Assembly (NCBI GenBank): GCA_012798275.1
Contig: JAAZNO010000539.1
Span: 1-7,413, forward strand
DNA length: 7,413 nt
Source: Chloroflexota bacterium
GTDB taxonomy: Bacteria > Chloroflexota > Anaerolineae > B4-G1 > SLSP01
Direction of reading: 5' to 3'
The notes beneath the pieces are model-generated. The model made no database searches and was not told the DNA's origin. It was given only the letters and a program-made list of their open reading frames with translations. The position numbers were made by a program, and so were the translations under genes. This document shows, piece after piece, positions 1 through 7,413 of the stretch (position 1 is the first letter of the stretch; every line of letters starts with the position of its first letter).

Positions 1-434
1 ATCAGGGTCTCGTTCCCGTAGCGGTTGAGCGGGAAGGTCGCGGCGCTGTTCTCGTAGTAGACGGGGAAGACGACCCGCGGCGCTTCCGGCAGCGGGTCGC
101 CATCTATCGTGAGTTCCCCCTCTGGCGTGCTGATGAGCGCCTGGCCCGCGACCATGTCCAGATGCAGGACGTAATCGCCGGCCGCGGCGACGGAGAAGCG
201 CACGCGCAACGCCTCGCCGCGCTGCAGGTACACGGCGGGCTTCGCGTAAAGAGCGGTCACGGCGTCCTGGCGCAGGGGCAGGCCAAAGGTATCAGCGCGG
301 AGTTCCAGCTGGGCGTCGGGCGGCCCAGCCGGCCGGCGCGCCATTCCCGGCGCCGCGAGGGCCTCGGCCGGCGTCAGGGCGACCAGGATCACCGCCAGCA
401 GGCGGATCAGGACGTGCAATGCGGAGGATTTCAT
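1..434 (-). CDS. Secreted protein, N-terminal part; possibly a large extracellular sugar-binding protein (runs off the left edge)
   Basis: This gene has no stop in the window: 144 complete codons are visible and the rest lies beyond position 1. I read it directly from the minus strand. The start ATG at 434-432 has a weak GGAAA three bases upstream. Residues 1-27 form a classical signal peptide: K2, a hydrophobic core LLAVILVAL at about 12-20, and a cleavage site A25-L26-A27 before A28. There is no lipobox cysteine, so it should be exported without a lipid anchor. The visible mature part looks like a beta-sandwich, with alternating hydrophobic residues and the motif ELTIDGDPLPEAP at about residues 110-122. 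From memory, a similar 'IDGE-P-F-EA' stretch occurs in large extracellular solute-binding proteins of sugar ABC systems, where a carbohydrate-binding-like N-domain precedes the binding fold. Its position directly after a solute-binding lipoprotein gene fits that. The family is inference; the secreted nature is well supported. Confidence 0.72.
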   Translation of the reverse strand, partial: MKSSALHVLIRLLAVILVALTPAEALAAPGMARRPAGPPDAQLELRADTFGLPLRQDAVTALYAKPAVYLQRGEALRVRFSVAAAGDYVLHLDMVAGQALISTPEGELTIDGDPLPEAPRVVFPVYYENSAATFPLNRYGNETL

Positions 435-453
435 GGCTTTCCGGTTATTTGAC

Positions 454-488
454 CCAGGGGGGCGTTAGAGTTGCTAACGTCCCCCTGG
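454..488 (-). other. Intergenic hairpin between the binding-protein gene and the next gene
   Basis: In the minus-strand transcript the arms CCAGGGGGACGTTAG (488-474) and CTAACGCCCCCCTGG (468-454) pair over 15 positions with one A/C mismatch and a 5-base loop. The hairpin starts 12 nt after the stop of the lipoprotein gene and ends 19 nt before the next start. No U-run follows it, so it is not a standard intrinsic terminator. Hairpins at this place in sugar ABC operons, as between malE and malF, are known to protect the upstream mRNA and keep binding protein in excess over downstream products. That role is inferred here. Confidence 0.7.
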
Positions 489-500
489 AATGTCGTAGGC

Positions 501-1946
<1,446 letters not shown>

Positions 1947-1959
1947 CTCCTTCTCCTTT
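1947..1959 (-). promoter_or_regulatory. Doubled Shine-Dalgarno of the lipoprotein gene
   Basis: The minus strand reads AAAGGAG (1959-1953) followed directly by AAGGAG (1952-1947) and then the ATG. The distal copy has the ideal spacing of six bases, while the proximal copy touches the start codon. Strong initiation fits a binding protein that must be made in excess. Confidence 0.75.
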
Positions 1960-1963
1960 GAGA

Positions 1964-2026
1964 ATTATGGATTATTAGAATTAGATTTTTCAAGCTTGAT
2001 TTTAAGGCGTATGGACAGGCTGCAAA
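1964..2026 (-). promoter_or_regulatory. Candidate internal promoter for the lipoprotein gene (two overlapping options)
   Basis: The 167-bp spacer after the phosphorylase gene turns AT-rich close to the lipoprotein start. Option one is TTTGCA (2026-2021), a 16-bp spacer and TAAAAT (2004-1999), which would leave a leader of roughly 45 nt. Option two is TTGAAA (1993-1988), an 18-bp spacer and CATAAT (1969-1964). Its start point would fall inside the Shine-Dalgarno, so it is less likely. Neither matches as well as the promoter upstream of the phosphorylase, and the gene could also be read from that one. No terminator is visible in the spacer. Confidence 0.35.
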
Positions 2027-2113
2027 CGATAGTTATTTTGGGAACACCGACGACATTTCTGGAACTTCTGACCCGCTAAGCACCTCCTGAAATCGCGTTG
2101 CACGACAAATGCC

Positions 2114-4495
2114 TTACCCCATCCACACCGTAATGTGATGGAGTTGCCCGTCCCCGAAAATGGGGACGACATTCCCACTGATGACGTGGCCATCCACGCT
2201 CATGGAGTGAACTCCCTGGTTGACGTGCGCCGGATTGTGCACCGTGATCTCGTAGATGGCGTTGCGGAAGCGACGGGTGACTTTGTAGCCGTCCCACGCG
2301 GCTGGAATGGCCGGCTCAATGTGCAGGCCGTCTTCGTCCGGCCGAATGCCCAGGAGCCACTGCGTCGCGGCGCGATGCAACCATTGCGCCGAGCCAGTGT
2401 ACCAGGTCCAGCCGCCGCGCCCGTAGAACTCGGAGAGCGGCCCATCAATGTTACCGGGCGTGACGTAGGGTTCGGCCTTGTACCTCTCGATGTCAGCGCT
2501 GCGATGGGGCGGGCAGATTTTGCGGTAGGCCTCGTAGGCGCGCTCCGCCTGTCCTGCCAGCGCATAGGCCCAGACGGACCAGACCGCCGCGTGGGTGTAG
2601 ACGCCGCCATTCTCGCGCAGGCCGGGCGCGTAGCGGGTGACGTAGCCGATGTCAGGGCGGGGATGGGTAAACGCCGGGAAGTTGAGCAGCGTGCCGTAAT
2701 CCCGCAGCAGATGCCGGGTGACCGCCTCCAGCGCCTGCTGGGCCCGGTCCGCCGGCGCAATCTCGCTGATGATGGCCCAGATGTTGGGCATCAGGAAGAT
2801 CTGTCCCTCCACGTTCTCATGGGAGCCGAGGGGCAGGCCGGCGTCGGTGGTGGCTTGCAAATACCACTCGCCGTCCCAGCCGTGACGGTTCACCGCCTCG
2901 CTCAGGCTCTCGCGCACCGAGGCGCATTTTTCGGCAAAGCGCGCATCCCCGCGTTGCCGGGCCAGCGGGATCATGTCCTTCAAAATCAGGTAGAGGAACT
3001 CCCCCACCCAGAAGCTCTCGCCTTTGAGCAGCGTGCCGACGGCGTTCAAGCCGTCGTTCCAGTCGTGATCGCCCATCAAGGGGACGCCGCGCGGGGAGAA
3101 ACGGGAGAAGGCGCGCTCGATGGCGCGTTTGCAATGATCGTAAAGCGGTTCGGACGCGCCGTTCAGATACGGGACGGGTTCATCCAGGATGGCCGTGTCG
3201 CCGGTCTCCTTGAGGTAGGCCTGGAGGACGAACGGCAGCCAGAGCAGATCGTCCGAGCAATTCGTGCGCGGCCCGCCGCCGCGGATGGAGAACCACCAGT
3301 GCAGCACGTCCCCTTCCACGAACTGCTGGGCAGCGTGCAGCAACAGCTGCTTGCGCGTGTATTCCGGCACGCTGGAGAGGAAGATCAGGCTATCCTGCAG
3401 CTGGTCGCGGAATCCGTAGCCGGCGGACACCTGATAGAGGGCCGACTTACCCCACAGCCGGCAAGAAATCGCCTGATATTTCAGCCAGGTGTTGGTCATG
3501 AAGTTGAGCGCTTCATCGGGGGTCTCTACTTTCTCGCGCTCCATGAAGGGCGCCCAGAACGCATGGACGGCCTCCAGGGCTTCGGCGCTCTTTTGTGGGT
3601 CGGTGTAGCGGGCGACGAGGGCGTCAGCGTCCTCCCGACCCTCTTCCGCCGCACCGAGGGTGAACACCAGGTCATGAGACTCGCCGGGGAGCAGGCGCAC
3701 CTGCACCTGCAGGGCGGCGATCGCGTCGCCAAATCGGCCGGTGCGCCCGGCGAGCTGCGGCTCCTCCATGGCTCGCGGGCGATCGTCGTTGCGGTACAGC
3801 CCGAGGAAAGTCTCCTTGTCGCAATCAAAGGATTTGAGCGGCTCACTCACCGCCATGAACGCCGTGTAGGGCCAGCTGCTGTTGTTGTACCGTCCCTGCT
3901 CATCGGGGAAGCCCCACAGGTACTTGCGCGCGTAGAGCGTGCGTTTTTCCCGGTCGGCGCGGGTCTCGATGAACAGCTTGTGGAATTCGCGGTGCTCGTC
4001 GGGCGCAAACCCCAGCAGCCATTCCACATACGAGGTCACGTCCAGCTCCCGCGGGCGCTCGCTGAGGTTGGTGAGCCGGAGATGGAGCACTTCCACGGGA
4101 TCCGCGGGGGTGACGAAAACGGTCAGCTCGCTGCGGATGTCCTCCACCCGCTGCATGAAGCGGGAATAGCCGATGCCATGCGTCACCGCGAACTCCTCGG
4201 CGGGCCGCATCACCGGCTTGAAGGTCGCCGACCAATACGTTTGCGTTTCCAGGTCGCGGATGTAGAGATACTGACCCCAGTTGTCGCGCACCAAATCCTG
4301 GAACGAGCGCGTGAGGCGGTTCTGCCCGGCATTCCCGCGCCAGCTGTAGCCGGAGCCGGTCTGCGAAATCACCAGCCCATAATCGCCGTTGCTGATGACG
4401 TTGCCCCACGGTCGCGGCGTGTACGGCGTTTTGATGACGTACTCGGCGCCATCGGGCGAAAAATAGCCATAAACGTTTTCAAATTTACGGTCCAT
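2114..4495 (-). CDS. GH94 glycoside phosphorylase (cellobiose-phosphorylase-like, substrate open)
   Basis: GH94 enzymes split a beta-linked disaccharide or oligosaccharide with phosphate, inverting to alpha-sugar-1-phosphate plus the shortened sugar. This saves one ATP. The 793-residue length matches cellobiose and chitobiose phosphorylases (about 800), not the larger 1,2-beta-oligoglucan phosphorylases (about 1100). The N-terminal beta-sandwich begins with YGYFSPDGAEYVI (9-21) and TPYTPRPWGN (23-32), typical of the family. The (alpha/alpha)6 barrel carries YGFRDQLQD (360-368; R363 and D364 expected at the sugar site) and GDHDWNDGLN (475-484), where D481 aligns with the general acid Asp of the DWND motif. 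ENGGVYTHA (628-636, H635) and WYTGSAQW (698-705) match the usual phosphate-site segments. There is no signal peptide, so it is cytoplasmic. GGAG at 4505-4502 lies six bases before the ATG. The gene has its own strong promoter and LacI-type operator, and the binding-protein gene follows. Cellobiose, laminaribiose, sophorose or chitobiose are all possible substrates. Confidence 0.93.
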   Translation of the reverse strand: MDRKFENVYGYFSPDGAEYVIKTPYTPRPWGNVISNGDYGLVISQTGSGYSWRGNAGQNRLTRSFQDLVRDNWGQYLYIRDLETQTYWSATFKPVMRPAEEFAVTHGIGYSRFMQRVEDIRSELTVFVTPADPVEVLHLRLTNLSERPRELDVTSYVEWLLGFAPDEHREFHKLFIETRADREKRTLYARKYLWGFPDEQGRYNNSSWPYTAFMAVSEPLKSFDCDKETFLGLYRNDDRPRAMEEPQLAGRTGRFGDAIAALQVQVRLLPGESHDLVFTLGAAEEGREDADALVARYTDPQKSAEALEAVHAFWAPFMEREKVETPDEALNFMTNTWLKYQAISCRLWGKSALYQVSAGYGFRDQLQDSLIFLSSVPEYTRKQLLLHAAQQFVEGDVLHWWFSIRGGGPRTNCSDDLLWLPFVLQAYLKETGDTAILDEPVPYLNGASEPLYDHCKRAIERAFSRFSPRGVPLMGDHDWNDGLNAVGTLLKGESFWVGEFLYLILKDMIPLARQRGDARFAEKCASVRESLSEAVNRHGWDGEWYLQATTDAGLPLGSHENVEGQIFLMPNIWAIISEIAPADRAQQALEAVTRHLLRDYGTLLNFPAFTHPRPDIGYVTRYAPGLRENGGVYTHAAVWSVWAYALAGQAERAYEAYRKICPPHRSADIERYKAEPYVTPGNIDGPLSEFYGRGGWTWYTGSAQWLHRAATQWLLGIRPDEDGLHIEPAIPAAWDGYKVTRRFRNAIYEITVHNPAHVNQGVHSMSVDGHVISGNVVPIFGDGQLHHITVWMG

Positions 4496-4532
4496 TGAGA
4501 GCTCCGGGTGAGTAATCGAGTCCTGGCGAAAA

Positions 4533-4548
4533 AGTGAAACGTTTCACT
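4533..4548. promoter_or_regulatory. Perfect 16-bp palindromic operator, LacI/GalR-family type
   Basis: AGTGAAACGTTTCACT is a perfect palindrome with a central CG. It contains TGAAACGTTTCA, the typical form of operators bound by LacI/GalR-family sugar repressors, and it also resembles cre sites of CcpA. It begins seven bases beyond the -10 box of the phosphorylase promoter, so it covers about +1 to +16, where a bound repressor would block transcription. The regulator gene is not in the window. The palindrome is seen; the family of the bound protein is inferred. Confidence 0.85.
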
Positions 4549-4554
4549 AAGTAC

Positions 4555-4583
4555 AGAATAACATAAGTCGCTATGTTTGTCAA
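4555..4583 (-). promoter_or_regulatory. Sigma70-type promoter of the GH94 phosphorylase
   Basis: On the minus strand, TTGACA (4583-4578) matches the -35 consensus exactly. After an ideal 17-bp spacer comes TATTCT (4560-4555), which matches four of six -10 positions. The start point would be near 4548, giving a leader of about 53 nt to the ATG at 4495. The spacer contains a small inverted repeat, ACATA/TATGT. This is the best promoter match I see in the window, and it means the GH94 gene need not depend on read-through from the GH3 gene. Confidence 0.82.
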
Positions 4584-4612
4584 GAGGGAAATTGAATTGA
4601 GTGGATTTTTGT

Positions 4613-4653
4613 GGGGCTTTGCAGGCGGGCGCGGCCTGCAAAGCCCCTTTTTT
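4613..4653 (+). terminator. Intrinsic terminator pointing along the plus strand
   Basis: GGGGCTTTGCAGGC (4613-4626) and GCCTGCAAAGCCCC (4634-4647) form a perfect 14-bp stem with a 7-base loop, followed by six T (4648-4653). This is a textbook Rho-independent terminator for plus-strand transcripts. On the minus strand, where all the genes lie, the stem is followed by ACAAAAATCC and has no U-run, although the stem alone may still slow read-through from the GH3 gene. No plus-strand gene ends here, so the transcript it would stop is unknown. Confidence 0.8.
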
Positions 4654-4697
4654 CCTCCCCCCTTCCACCGGTGGAGGAAGAGGGGCCAGGGGGAAAA
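4654..4697. repeat. G/C-skewed palindromic intergenic element
   Basis: A C-rich run (4654-4666) is followed by the perfect 12-bp palindrome TCCACCGGTGGA (4664-4675) and then a G-rich run ending in GGGGGAAAA (4689-4697). Other pairings are possible, for example CTTCC (4662-4666) with GGAAG (4676-4680) and CCCC (4658-4661) with GGGG (4682-4685). The style, a C-rich arm, a short centre and then GAGGGGCCAGGGG, resembles the interspersed non-coding hairpins I associate with some GC-rich genomes. Membership of a repeated family is inference, since only one copy is visible. Confidence 0.5.
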
Positions 4698-4838
4698 TCC
4701 CGTTTATTACCGGATTATTTGTTGAACTTCATCCATCCCCAGCTGAATCGGTGGGCCGTCGCGTCACGGTTCATGGCTCACGACCCACATTTTAGCGCTC
4801 TTTGTGGTAGCCTGGTTCCAGCCGACCTTTGAGCAGCG
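4698..4838. other. Remainder of the GH3-GH94 gap; no gene seen
   Basis: The gap between the GH3 stop and the GH94 start is 343 bp (4496-4838). Its left half holds the promoter, operator, plus-strand terminator and palindromic element listed separately. In this remaining right half I find no open frame with a Shine-Dalgarno and no RNA gene. A loose inverted repeat joins GTGGG (4751-4755) and CCCAC (4784-4788), with GTCG (4757-4760 region) and CGAC helping inside. It could fold in the transcript beyond the GH3 stop but is not followed by a U-run, so I do not call it a terminator. Confidence 0.5.
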
Positions 4839-7256
4839 TCAGGATTTCCTGGCCGACTTGTTGGCCCGCAGGAAGGCCCACAGGCCGCTGAAGAAGTGCC
4901 CGTTGATCATCGCCAGCAGCGCTTCCAGTTTCTCACGATTGAACGTGCCGCCCATCATCAACATGCTGCGGAGGGGCATTTCCTGCACCATGGACATCAT
5001 CATCGCTCCGGTCGGGGTATCTTCCTGGCCCACCATCATTTTGCGAATTTGATCTTGCATCATGTGGAACAGTTGCCGTCCGACGAATGAGCCTTGCATT
5101 TCGCTGATGGGGGTGTTGAGGGTGTACTGGCCCTTTTGCGGCGGCGTGTTTTCGGGCAGGGGACGGCCGTAGAGCGCGGCAAAGGCGTCCCGGCTGAAGG
5201 GCGCGCGAATCGGCGAGAAGTACGGCGCGAGGGCGGCGCTGTCGGCGTAGGGCGCGGGCCGCTGGTCAGAGGTGAGGGACACGGTTGCGGCGAGGCGAAC
5301 ATCGCGCGAGGAAGCGCCCACCAGGATCTCGAAATCGCCCGTCTCCAGCACCCACTCCTTCCGTCCGGCGTCGTAAAAGGCAAAGGCCCGCCGATCAAGT
5401 TCAAGGGTGACGGTCTTTTCCTCGCCGGGTTGGAGGGCGATTTTGTCGAAGCCCTGGAGCCCTTTATCCGGACGGAAGTGGCTGGCGGCGACATCCCGGA
5501 CATACACCTGCGCGATTTCCTGCCCCGCGCGGTCGCCGGTGTTCCGCACCCGGAACGTGACCGTGACGGAATCCGCGCCCGCCTCCACGGTGAGATCGCG
5601 ATAGGCAAAGGTGGTGTAACTCAGCCCGTGCCCAAAGGGGAACAGGACGGGTTGCTGAGCGGCGTCGTAGTAGCGATAGCCGACGTAGAGGCTCTCGCAG
5701 TATTCGACGGTGACGGGGCCGCCGGGATACGGCTGTGCGGGGACGTCGGAGAGACTGCGGGGGAAGGTCTCCGCCAGTTTCCCGCTGGGATTGACCCGCC
5801 CGGTGAGGATGTCCGCCAGGGCGCCCGCACCGGCCTGGCCGCCGAGGTAGCCTTCCAGAATGGCCGGGACGGCGTCACACCACGGCATTTCGACGGGCGC
5901 GCCGTTGCTCAACACCACGACCACCTTTTCGTGCGCGGCGGCCACCCGCTGGATGAGCGCGTCATGGCCGGGCGGCAAGTGCATGTGATCACGGTCGAGG
6001 CCTTCGACTTCATACATGTCGGTCAGACCGGCGCAGATGACCACCACGTCGGCCTGACGAGCGGCGGCGAGGGCTTCCTGGATCAGCGCCTCATCGGCCG
6101 CCTCGCCTTTTTCGGTGTAACCGGCGGCATAGGTGACCCGCTCCGCGCCGACAAGGCGAATCAGTTCATCGTGGAGGTTATCCAGCCGGGTGGGGTTGAT
6201 CAGCGAACTCCCCGCGCCCTGATAGCGCGGCGTCCGCGCAAAACGTCCGATCAGGGCGATCCGGGCGTCTGCCGGCAGCGGTAACAGCCGGCCCTCATTC
6301 TTGAGCAAGACCGCGCCTTCCCCGGCGACGCGGCGCGCTAATTCGTGATGCGCCTGGCGATCGTAAGTGAAGTCCTGCGCCAGAGTGTCCGCCGCCTTGA
6401 AGATGAGGGTGAGGATGCGGGCCACGGCGCGATCCAGGACCGCTTCGTCCAGGACGCCGGCCTTCACCGCGGCCACGATCTTGGCGTCGTTCCCGTTGGG
6501 CGCGCCGGGCATTTCGAGCTCCACACCAGCCTGGAGGGCGTCCACCCGCTCATCCATCGCGCCCCAATCGGTGACGACCAGGCCTTGATGGCCCCATTCC
6601 TCTTTGAGGATGTCCGTCATCAAATAGCGGTTCTCGCAGGCATACACGCCGTTGACCTTGTTGTAAGCGCACATCACCGTCCAGGGCTGAGCACCTTTGA
6701 CGGCGATCTCATAGCCAGTGAGGTAGATTTCGCGCAGGGCGCGTTCATCCACGATGGAATCGGTGGTCATCCGGCGGGTTTCCTGATTGTTGGTCGCATA
6801 GTGTTTCAGGGAGGTGCCGATGCCCTGGCTTTGCACGCCGGCGATGTGGCTCTTGGCGATCTCGCCAGTGAGATAGGGGTCTTCGGAGAAGTACTCGAAG
6901 TTGCGCCCGCAGAGGGGCGAGCGCTTGATGTTAGCGCCCGGCCCCAAAATTACGCCGACTTTCTCCTGCCGGCATTCCTCGCCGAGCGCGATCCCCACCT
7001 GGCGGATCAGGTCGCGGTTCCACGTCGCCGCCAGCGCGGACGCGGTGGGGAAGCATGTGGCCGGCACGCTCTCGTTCAGCCCGACGTGATCGGCAGCCCC
7101 CGCCTGTTTCCGCAGCCCATGGGGGCCGTCCGTCACCATGATGGAGGGGACGCCGAGCCGTGCGATCCCCTTTAGATGCCAGAAATCCGCCCCGGAACAC
7201 AGCCCGGCCTTCTCTTCAAGCGTCATTTGCGAAATCAAGTTCTGGATGTTGTTCAT
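4839..7256 (-). CDS. GH3 beta-glucosidase-type glycoside hydrolase with a Met-rich C-terminal extension
   Basis: Retaining GH3 enzymes remove a terminal, usually beta-linked, glucose from oligosaccharides and glucosides. I start at ATG 7256 (805 aa) because AAGGAG lies six bases upstream; an in-frame ATG at 7340 would overlap the preceding gene. Domains: TIM barrel about 10-290, with DGPHGLR (43-49, D43 at the sugar site), [11 protein letters not shown] (117-127), KHYATNNQ (151-158) and VVTDWG (227-232), where D230 is the expected nucleophile; alpha/beta sandwich about 314-535, with VEGLDR (417-422), where E418 is the expected acid/base; fibronectin-III-like domain about 555-655. Residues 667-805 are an extra tail with 12 Met in residues 732-768. 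There is no PA14 insertion and no signal peptide, so it is cytoplasmic. It is 19 nt downstream of the preceding gene, probably in one operon. Beta-glucosidase activity is likely; beta-xylosidase or another linkage preference cannot be excluded. Confidence 0.94.
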   Translation of the reverse strand: MNNIQNLISQMTLEEKAGLCSGADFWHLKGIARLGVPSIMVTDGPHGLRKQAGAADHVGLNESVPATCFPTASALAATWNRDLIRQVGIALGEECRQEKVGVILGPGANIKRSPLCGRNFEYFSEDPYLTGEIAKSHIAGVQSQGIGTSLKHYATNNQETRRMTTDSIVDERALREIYLTGYEIAVKGAQPWTVMCAYNKVNGVYACENRYLMTDILKEEWGHQGLVVTDWGAMDERVDALQAGVELEMPGAPNGNDAKIVAAVKAGVLDEAVLDRAVARILTLIFKAADTLAQDFTYDRQAHHELARRVAGEGAVLLKNEGRLLPLPADARIALIGRFARTPRYQGAGSSLINPTRLDNLHDELIRLVGAERVTYAAGYTEKGEAADEALIQEALAAARQADVVVICAGLTDMYEVEGLDRDHMHLPPGHDALIQRVAAAHEKVVVVLSNGAPVEMPWCDAVPAILEGYLGGQAGAGALADILTGRVNPSGKLAETFPRSLSDVPAQPYPGGPVTVEYCESLYVGYRYYDAAQQPVLFPFGHGLSYTTFAYRDLTVEAGADSVTVTFRVRNTGDRAGQEIAQVYVRDVAASHFRPDKGLQGFDKIALQPGEEKTVTLELDRRAFAFYDAGRKEWVLETGDFEILVGASSRDVRLAATVSLTSDQRPAPYADSAALAPYFSPIRAPFSRDAFAALYGRPLPENTPPQKGQYTLNTPISEMQGSFVGRQLFHMMQDQIRKMMVGQEDTPTGAMMMSMVQEMPLRSMLMMGGTFNREKLEALLAMINGHFFSGLWAFLRANKSARKS

Positions 7257-7262
7257 GCGATT

Positions 7263-7268
7263 CTCCTT
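7263..7268 (-). promoter_or_regulatory. Shine-Dalgarno that fixes the GH3 start
   Basis: AAGGAG on the minus strand, six bases before ATG 7256. It places the GH3 start 28 codons inside the longest open frame. The residues gained by the longer reading show no GH3 similarity and would overlap the end of the upstream gene. Confidence 0.88.
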
Positions 7269-7275
7269 CGAAGCG

Positions 7276-7413
7276 TCATTGCGGAAATCGCGGCCTGACC
7301 GGAGTGTACTCCCAGCGTACCTGATTGAGCCGGTCATCATTGTTGGGATTGAACGAGGCGTCGTCGGTGTAAAACTCAGTGTTGTCGGCAGTGACCCAGC
7401 GGTGCTGCCACTC
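7276..7413 (-). CDS. C-terminal end of an unrecognised gene (runs off the right edge)
   Basis: The minus strand is open from the window edge (first codon 7413-7411) to a TGA at 7278-7276, giving the last 45 residues of a protein that begins outside. The visible part starts [18 protein letters not shown] and ends VRPRFPQ. It is rich in Trp, Tyr, Asp and Asn, with an acidic stretch [14 protein letters not shown] in the middle, and looks like an edge of a beta-rich domain rather than a permease or a DNA-binding protein. I do not recognise the family. Coding status is supported by the 19-nt gap to the GH3 start, which carries that gene's Shine-Dalgarno, as in a tight operon. A short chance open frame cannot be fully excluded. 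Confidence 0.6.
   Translation of the reverse strand, partial: EWQHRWVTADNTEFYTDDASFNPNNDDRLNQVRWEYTPVRPRFPQ

Noticed and set aside
162..452. Plus-strand 96-codon frame at the left end
   Set aside because: It lies opposite the secreted-protein gene, which has a clear signal peptide. The plus-strand product has no features.
2033..2088. AGGAGG at 2088-2083 followed by a 7-codon frame (ATG 2056-2054 to TAA 2035-2033) in the GH94-lipoprotein spacer, as a possible leader peptide
   Set aside because: The AGGAGG lies about 26 bases before the ATG, too far to serve it. No attenuator-like alternative hairpins are evident and the peptide has no telling residues.
2153..2166. Small inverted repeat CCCC-N6-GGGG near the end of the GH94 gene
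   Set aside because: Four base pairs inside coding sequence, with no U-run; not a credible terminator.
2135..4498. A 787-codon open frame on the plus strand covering the whole GH94 gene
   Set aside because: Its translation shows no recognisable domain, while the minus strand encodes a complete GH94 enzyme with all its motifs. Long antisense frames are common in GC-rich genes.
4751..4788. Loose inverted repeat after the GH3 stop as a possible GH3 terminator
   Set aside because: Five outer pairs with asymmetric interior and no U-run on the minus strand; too weak to call.
5094..6284. A 396-codon plus-strand frame antisense to the GH3 gene
   Set aside because: No domain or ribosome binding site; a shadow of the GH3 coding sequence. 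The same holds for the 276-codon frame at 6345-7175.
7257..7340. Longer GH3 start at ATG 7340, adding 28 residues
   Set aside because: The added residues are unlike the family and would overlap the end of the upstream gene. The ATG at 7256 has AAGGAG at ideal spacing.

Overview
The window reads as part of a sugar (probably beta-glucoside) uptake and breakdown locus from a GC-rich bacterium. A member of the Chloroflexota, possibly Anaerolineae, is my best guess. The guess rests on the solute-binding lipoprotein having a long Thr/Pro/Glu/Ala-repeat linker after its lipobox, and on the mix of ABC-transporter and glycoside hydrolase genes. It is inference, because there is no rRNA or marker gene here. 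Every gene I can support lies on the minus strand, so transcription runs from the right end of the window to the left.

Layout in transcription order. (1) 7413-7276: the last 45 codons of an unrecognised gene. (2) 7256-4839: a cytoplasmic GH3 beta-glucosidase-type enzyme of 805 aa, 19 nt downstream of gene 1 and very likely in the same operon. (3) 4838-4496: a 343-bp non-coding gap. It holds a strong sigma70-type promoter for the next genes, a perfect 16-bp LacI-family-type operator at its predicted start point, a perfect-stem intrinsic terminator pointing the opposite way (plus strand), and a G/C-rich palindromic repeat. (4) 4495-2114: a GH94 glycoside phosphorylase of 793 aa. (5) 2113-1947: a 167-bp spacer with AT-rich promoter-like sequence. 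(6) 1946-501: a carbohydrate ABC-transporter solute-binding lipoprotein of 481 aa. (7) 500-435: a short spacer with a 15-bp-stem hairpin. (8) 434-1: the N-terminal 144 residues of a secreted protein, possibly a second, larger extracellular binding protein.

Working together: the lipoprotein captures a sugar outside the membrane and hands it to permeases that are not in this window. Inside the cell, the GH94 enzyme would split a beta-linked disaccharide with phosphate, giving a sugar-1-phosphate, while the GH3 enzyme would hydrolyse beta-glucosides with water. The palindrome at the GH94 promoter suggests that a LacI-family repressor, not encoded here, induces the downstream genes when sugar is present. 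GH3 + GH94 + solute-binding protein is also the gene set of the described Listeria innocua beta-1,2-glucooligosaccharide locus, but the GH94 protein here has the size of cellobiose-phosphorylase-like enzymes. The substrate is therefore open.

Most of the window is an ordinary catabolic locus. The items most worth a second look are the promoter/operator pair, the orphan plus-strand terminator, the C9 homopolymer in the lipoprotein gene, the methionine-rich tail of the GH3 enzyme and the two incomplete genes at the edges.
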